From the NCBI GenBank assembly GCA_026416655.1, contig JAOAES010000212.1:1-14031 (forward strand): a DNA stretch of 14,031 bases, read 5' to 3'. This DNA is from Fimbriimonadales bacterium. Lineage in GTDB: Bacteria > Armatimonadota > Fimbriimonadia > Fimbriimonadales > GBS-DC. Under the pieces are notes generated by a model. The model made no database searches and was not told the DNA's origin. It saw only the letters and a list, made by a program, of their open reading frames with translations. The translations under genes were made by a program, and so were the position numbers. Positions 13,134 to 14,031 of this stretch are shown one piece after another. Every line of letters begins with the position of its first letter. Position 1 is the stretch's first letter.

Positions 13134-14028
13134 GCAAGGTTCCCCCTTCCGCTCGGGCTTTGTGGCGGTCATCGGCAAGCCGAATGTCGGAAAGAGCACG
13201 CTGGTCAATCACTTTGTCGGGCGCAAGGTGAGCATCGTCTCGCCACGCCCGCAGACCACACGCCGCCGCATTCTCGGCATCCTGAACCTGCCTGACGCGC
13301 AGATTGTGTTCGTGGACACGCCCGGCATCCACAAGCCGAAATACAAGCTCGGCGAGCGGATGGTGGAAGCCGCTGTCGGCGCGCTACCCGACGCCGATCT
13401 GATTTTGTTCGTTGTGGACGCCTCGAAACTCCCCGGAACAGAAGACCGACAAATCGCCGAGTTGCTCCAAAAAGAGTCGCGCGCCCCGATTGTGCTGGTA
13501 CTGAACAAGATGGACAAGCTGCCCCCCGAAAAAGTCAAGCCGAACACGGAGGCGTATTGGCAGCTTGTGCCCAACCATGCCGACTGGATGATGACTAACG
13601 CTGTCAAGGGACACAACTGCGATAAACTGCTCGATATCATTCTCAAGCATCTGCCCGAAGGGCCGCCCTTTTTCCCGCAGGAGCAGATTACTGACCAGCC
13701 CGAACGCCTCTTCGCCGCCGAGGTTATCCGCGAGAAAGTGCTGCTCAACACCTATCAGGAGGTACCGCACGGCGTTGGCGTCGCCATCGAACGATGGGAA
13801 GAGCGTCCGAACGGCGTGCTCTATATCGCGGCGACCATCTATGTGGAGCGCGACACGCACAAGGGCATCGTGATTGGCGAGAAGGGCAAGATGCTCAAAA
13901 AAATCGGGCAGCGCGCCCGCGAGGAACTTGAACTCTGGCTCGGACGCAAGATTTTCCTCGAACTCTGGGTTAAAGTGCGCGAGGACTGGCGCAACCAGCC
14001 CAGCTTTTTCCAGCAGATTGAAAGTTGA
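13126..14028 (+). CDS. era: GTPase Era, 16S rRNA-binding ribosome assembly factor
   Basis: Era binds the 3' end of 16S rRNA and checks 30S maturation. The 300-residue protein carries G1 GKPNVGKS (17-24), switch I RPQTTRRR (41-48), G3 DTPG (64-67) and G4 NKMD (127-130). The G5 region reads TNAVKG (157-162), where most Era proteins have SA. The C-terminal KH domain has GIVIGEKGKMLKKIG (247-261), ending WVKVREDWR. Length matches E. coli Era (301). ATG 13126 is chosen because the conserved domain begins soon after it; the frame runs open further upstream inside the NYN gene but without family similarity. It overlaps the NYN stop by eight bases. No promoter is evident between them. Confidence 0.97.
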   Translation: MSEQGSPFRSGFVAVIGKPNVGKSTLVNHFVGRKVSIVSPRPQTTRRRILGILNLPDAQIVFVDTPGIHKPKYKLGERMVEAAVGALPDADLILFVVDASKLPGTEDRQIAELLQKESRAPIVLVLNKMDKLPPEKVKPNTEAYWQLVPNHADWMMTNAVKGHNCDKLLDIILKHLPEGPPFFPQEQITDQPERLFAAEVIREKVLLNTYQEVPHGVGVAIERWEERPNGVLYIAATIYVERDTHKGIVIGEKGKMLKKIGQRAREELELWLGRKIFLELWVKVREDWRNQPSFFQQIES

Positions 14029-14031
14029 AGG

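Overview
The window is 14,031 bases of GC-rich, densely coded bacterial chromosome. It holds eleven protein genes, ten of them complete, and no rRNA, tRNA or CRISPR array that I can recognise. A lipid A-type lauroyl acyltransferase and an exported Spy/CpxP-like protein indicate a cell with an outer membrane. Core-gene divergence, abundant short hairpin repeats, apparently leaderless promoters and a large AAA/TPR/SARP-type regulator are compatible with a deep-branching, perhaps thermophilic lineage such as Armatimonadota. That placement is inference and cannot be proven from this sequence.

Left part (1-2095): the 3' portion of a SAM methyltransferase gene that starts before the window; a 325-base convergent intergenic region made largely of palindromic repeats, including a MITE-like element and a 21-base inverted repeat; then a minus-strand pair encoding a short putative antitoxin and an AbiEii-type nucleotidyltransferase toxin, less GC-rich than its surroundings where sampled. 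A 57-base divergent promoter region separates the pair from mnmA.

Middle part (2096-8273): a plus-strand cluster of mnmA (tRNA 2-thiouridylase), a DUF948-like membrane/coiled-coil protein, a YtxH-like protein and an AI-2E/PerM-family membrane protein, with overlaps or tiny gaps. The DUF948-like protein has a C-terminal tail encoded almost entirely by an in-frame array of DNA hairpins. The cluster meets a minus-strand block, acyltransferase then uvrC, with overlapping stop codons.

Right part (8428-14028): a duplicated Spy-like exported protein followed by a strong terminator; a 1066-residue ATPase/TPR regulator with its SARP-like DNA-binding module at the C terminus; then an NYN-domain nuclease gene overlapping era, the ribosome-assembly GTPase gene.

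The most interesting signals are (i) a shared promoter core, GGTA(T/C)NCT, 6-10 bases before five starts that lack a Shine-Dalgarno sequence, implying leaderless mRNAs; (ii) one hairpin-repeat family found both between genes and, in frame, inside a gene; (iii) an AbiEii toxin paired with a short partner in place of the usual AbiEi; and (iv) the NYN nuclease-era coupling.
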